This document shows positions 32,694 to 33,727 of a stretch of 33,727 nucleotides of DNA, piece after piece; the first letter of the stretch is position 1; every line of letters starts with the position of its first letter. Location of the stretch: contig NZ_CACTJB010000003.1 of the NCBI RefSeq assembly GCF_902713745.1, forward strand, positions 1-33,727, written 5' to 3'. The notes under the pieces were generated by a model. It saw nothing but the letters and a program-made list of their open reading frames with translations. It had not been told where the DNA came from and did not search any database. Position numbers and translations under genes: made by a program. The stretch is from Portiera aleyrodidarum_D (GTDB taxonomy: Bacteria; Pseudomonadota; Gammaproteobacteria; Johnevansiales; Johnevansiaceae).

Positions 32694-33537
32694 AAACTAT
32701 TTTTTAATAATAAAACCTAAAATTCTAATAGGAAATTTGATTTCTATATTAGGAGGGATTTTTTTATCTTATAATTGGACTATAAAAATTTTATTAGGAA
32801 GTTTGTTGGGTATAATCTTAATTATAGCTTCTAGTTGTATAATAAATAATTATATAGATTTAGACATTGATAGTATCATGTTAAGAACAAATAATAGAGT
32901 CTTAATAAAAGAATTTATTTTTACTAAAAAGGCTATAAATTATGCTTATATCTTGTTTGTATTAGGTATTACAATACTTTATAAAACAACAAATATTTTA
33001 GTAACGAGTTTGTCCTTAATAGGAATTGTAATATATATTTTAATGTATAGTTTATATTATAAAAGAAATTCTGCGTATAGCACTCTCATAGGTAGTTTGT
33101 CTGGATCCCTTCCGCCAATTATGGGATATTGTTCTATTAGTAACAATATAGATTTAGCTGCAATAATAATTTTTTTAATTCATTTTTTATGGCAAATTCC
33201 ACATTCATATTCCATTGCTTTATTAAAAAAAAATGAATATATGTTAGCAACCATACCAATTTTTCCAACAAGTAAAGGTTTGTTAATAACAAAACAACAT
33301 ATTATCATTTATATTTTATGTTTTATATTTGCAGAAATAATGTTATTTTTCAATGGTTTTACAGGATTTATGTATTTAACGTCAATGACTTTCAGTAGTA
33401 TTTATTGGTTAATTGTATCATTATTAACTTATAAAAGTGATAGAGTTGAAGTTCTTTCTAACAAAATATTTTTAATCTCAATTTTTATTATTATTTGTTT
33501 TAATTTAATGATATTTATTGATGTAAAACAACCTTAA
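32683..33537 (+). CDS. cyoE: Protoheme IX farnesyltransferase (heme O synthase) CyoE
   Basis: CyoE converts heme B to heme O by adding farnesyl, supplying the high-spin heme of CyoB. It is a polytopic UbiA-type prenyltransferase of 284 residues (E. coli 296). The diphosphate/Mg site NNYIDLDID is at 55-63, followed by MLRTNNR at 66-72; YSLYYKRN and GSLSGSLPPIMGY form the second conserved block. It overlaps the end of cyoD and closes the operon. tRNA-Tyr follows 9 bp later. Confidence 0.96.
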   Translation: MVNKNYFLIIKPKILIGNLISILGGIFLSYNWTIKILLGSLLGIILIIASSCIINNYIDLDIDSIMLRTNNRVLIKEFIFTKKAINYAYILFVLGITILYKTTNILVTSLSLIGIVIYILMYSLYYKRNSAYSTLIGSLSGSLPPIMGYCSISNNIDLAAIIIFLIHFLWQIPHSYSIALLKKNEYMLATIPIFPTSKGLLITKQHIIIYILCFIFAEIMLFFNGFTGFMYLTSMTFSSIYWLIVSLLTYKSDRVEVLSNKIFLISIFIIICFNLMIFIDVKQP

Positions 33538-33546
33538 AATAAAAAA

Positions 33547-33627
33547 GGAGAGATACCTGAGTGGACAAAGGGAGCAGACTGTAAATTTGCCGCGAAAGCT
33601 TCGAAGGTTCAAATCCTTCTCTCTCCA
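33547..33627 (+). tRNA. tRNA-Tyr (GTA)
   Basis: Class II tRNA of 81 nt. Acceptor GGAGAGA pairs with TCTCTCC, the anticodon loop ACTGTAAAT carries GTA, a variable arm follows (GCGAAAGC), and the T arm is AGGTTCAAATCCT. Discriminator A, CCA not encoded. Confidence 0.95.
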
Positions 33628-33634
33628 TCCTAAC

Positions 33635-33727
33635 GTAATACTTTGTTCTTTTATTTGTTGTGTTGAGATGAGATGAAGTGTGTTGTGTTGAGATGTTGTT
33701 TTTTGAATTGATATGCTTTTGTTTTTA
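33635..33727. repeat. Beginning of another pentamer-type gene-free region
   Basis: After tRNA-Tyr the T/G-rich vocabulary returns (TTTGTTCTTTTATTTG, GAGATGAGATGAAGTG, GTGTTGTGTTGAGATG) and runs off the window end. Confidence 0.75.

Noticed and set aside
1..33727. Reassignment of TGA to tryptophan, as in some tiny symbiont genomes
   Set aside because: TGA ends sufC, rplI and cyoC at the expected C-termini, and conserved tryptophans in AceE, CyoB and RpoD are TGG.

Overview
The window looks like part of the very AT-rich, reduced chromosome of an obligate insect endosymbiont of gammaproteobacterial descent. Proteins are Lys/Ile/Asn-rich, the operons are gammaproteobacterial (sufBCDS, rpsF-rpsR-rplI-dnaB, tsaD/rpsU-rpoD, cyoABCDE), genes are often shorter than their E. 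coli counterparts, and no phage, transposon, rRNA or CRISPR is visible. The gene set plus very large, repetitive gene-free regions reminds me of Candidatus Portiera from Bemisia whiteflies. That identification is from memory and is an inference. TGA is used as a stop and TGG as Trp, so the code is standard.

Layout. Bases 1-85 are the edge of a T/G-rich repeat region. About 85-1294 is a near full-length, heavily broken purA pseudogene. 1308-5719 holds sufBCDS (Fe-S cluster assembly). 5720-7006, on the minus strand, holds infA-mnmA, tail-to-tail with sufS. Then come tRNA-Glu, tRNA-Gly, a yadGH-type ABC-2 exporter, tRNA-Ser and a short-form 6-phosphogluconate dehydrogenase. 10058-15101 is about 5 kb without genes. 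15102-20961 holds dapA, aceE, aceF, tsaB, tRNA-Val, tRNA-Asp and rpsF. 20962-23601 is a second gene-free region of about 2.6 kb, which splits rpsF from rpsR. Then come rpsR, rplI, dnaB, tsaD (minus), rpsU, rpoD, the complete cyoABCDE operon and tRNA-Tyr. The repeat text resumes at about 33635.

The most striking feature is the gene-free DNA. It is not random AT-rich filler but is largely written in phase-locked 5-nt words ending in G on the + strand (TTTTG, AAGTG, AATTG, TAATG, ATACG, TTCTG and similar), with runs of perfect pentamer tandem repeats and long segments copied between the two regions. The purA pseudogene shows the process at an early stage. Where an intact gene would read GCACA ATGCA across the QGGHNAGH motif, this copy has GCACA four times followed by ATGCA three times. 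The data therefore suggest a 5-nt duplication process that grows intergenic DNA and attacks genes.

Functionally the window combines translation (infA, rpsF, rpsR, rplI, rpsU, six tRNAs, mnmA, tsaB and tsaD for tRNA modification), replication and transcription (dnaB, rpoD), respiration (cyo bo3 oxidase with heme O synthase), carbon metabolism (pyruvate dehydrogenase E1 and E2, 6-phosphogluconate dehydrogenase), Fe-S assembly, and the first committed step of lysine/diaminopimelate synthesis (dapA).
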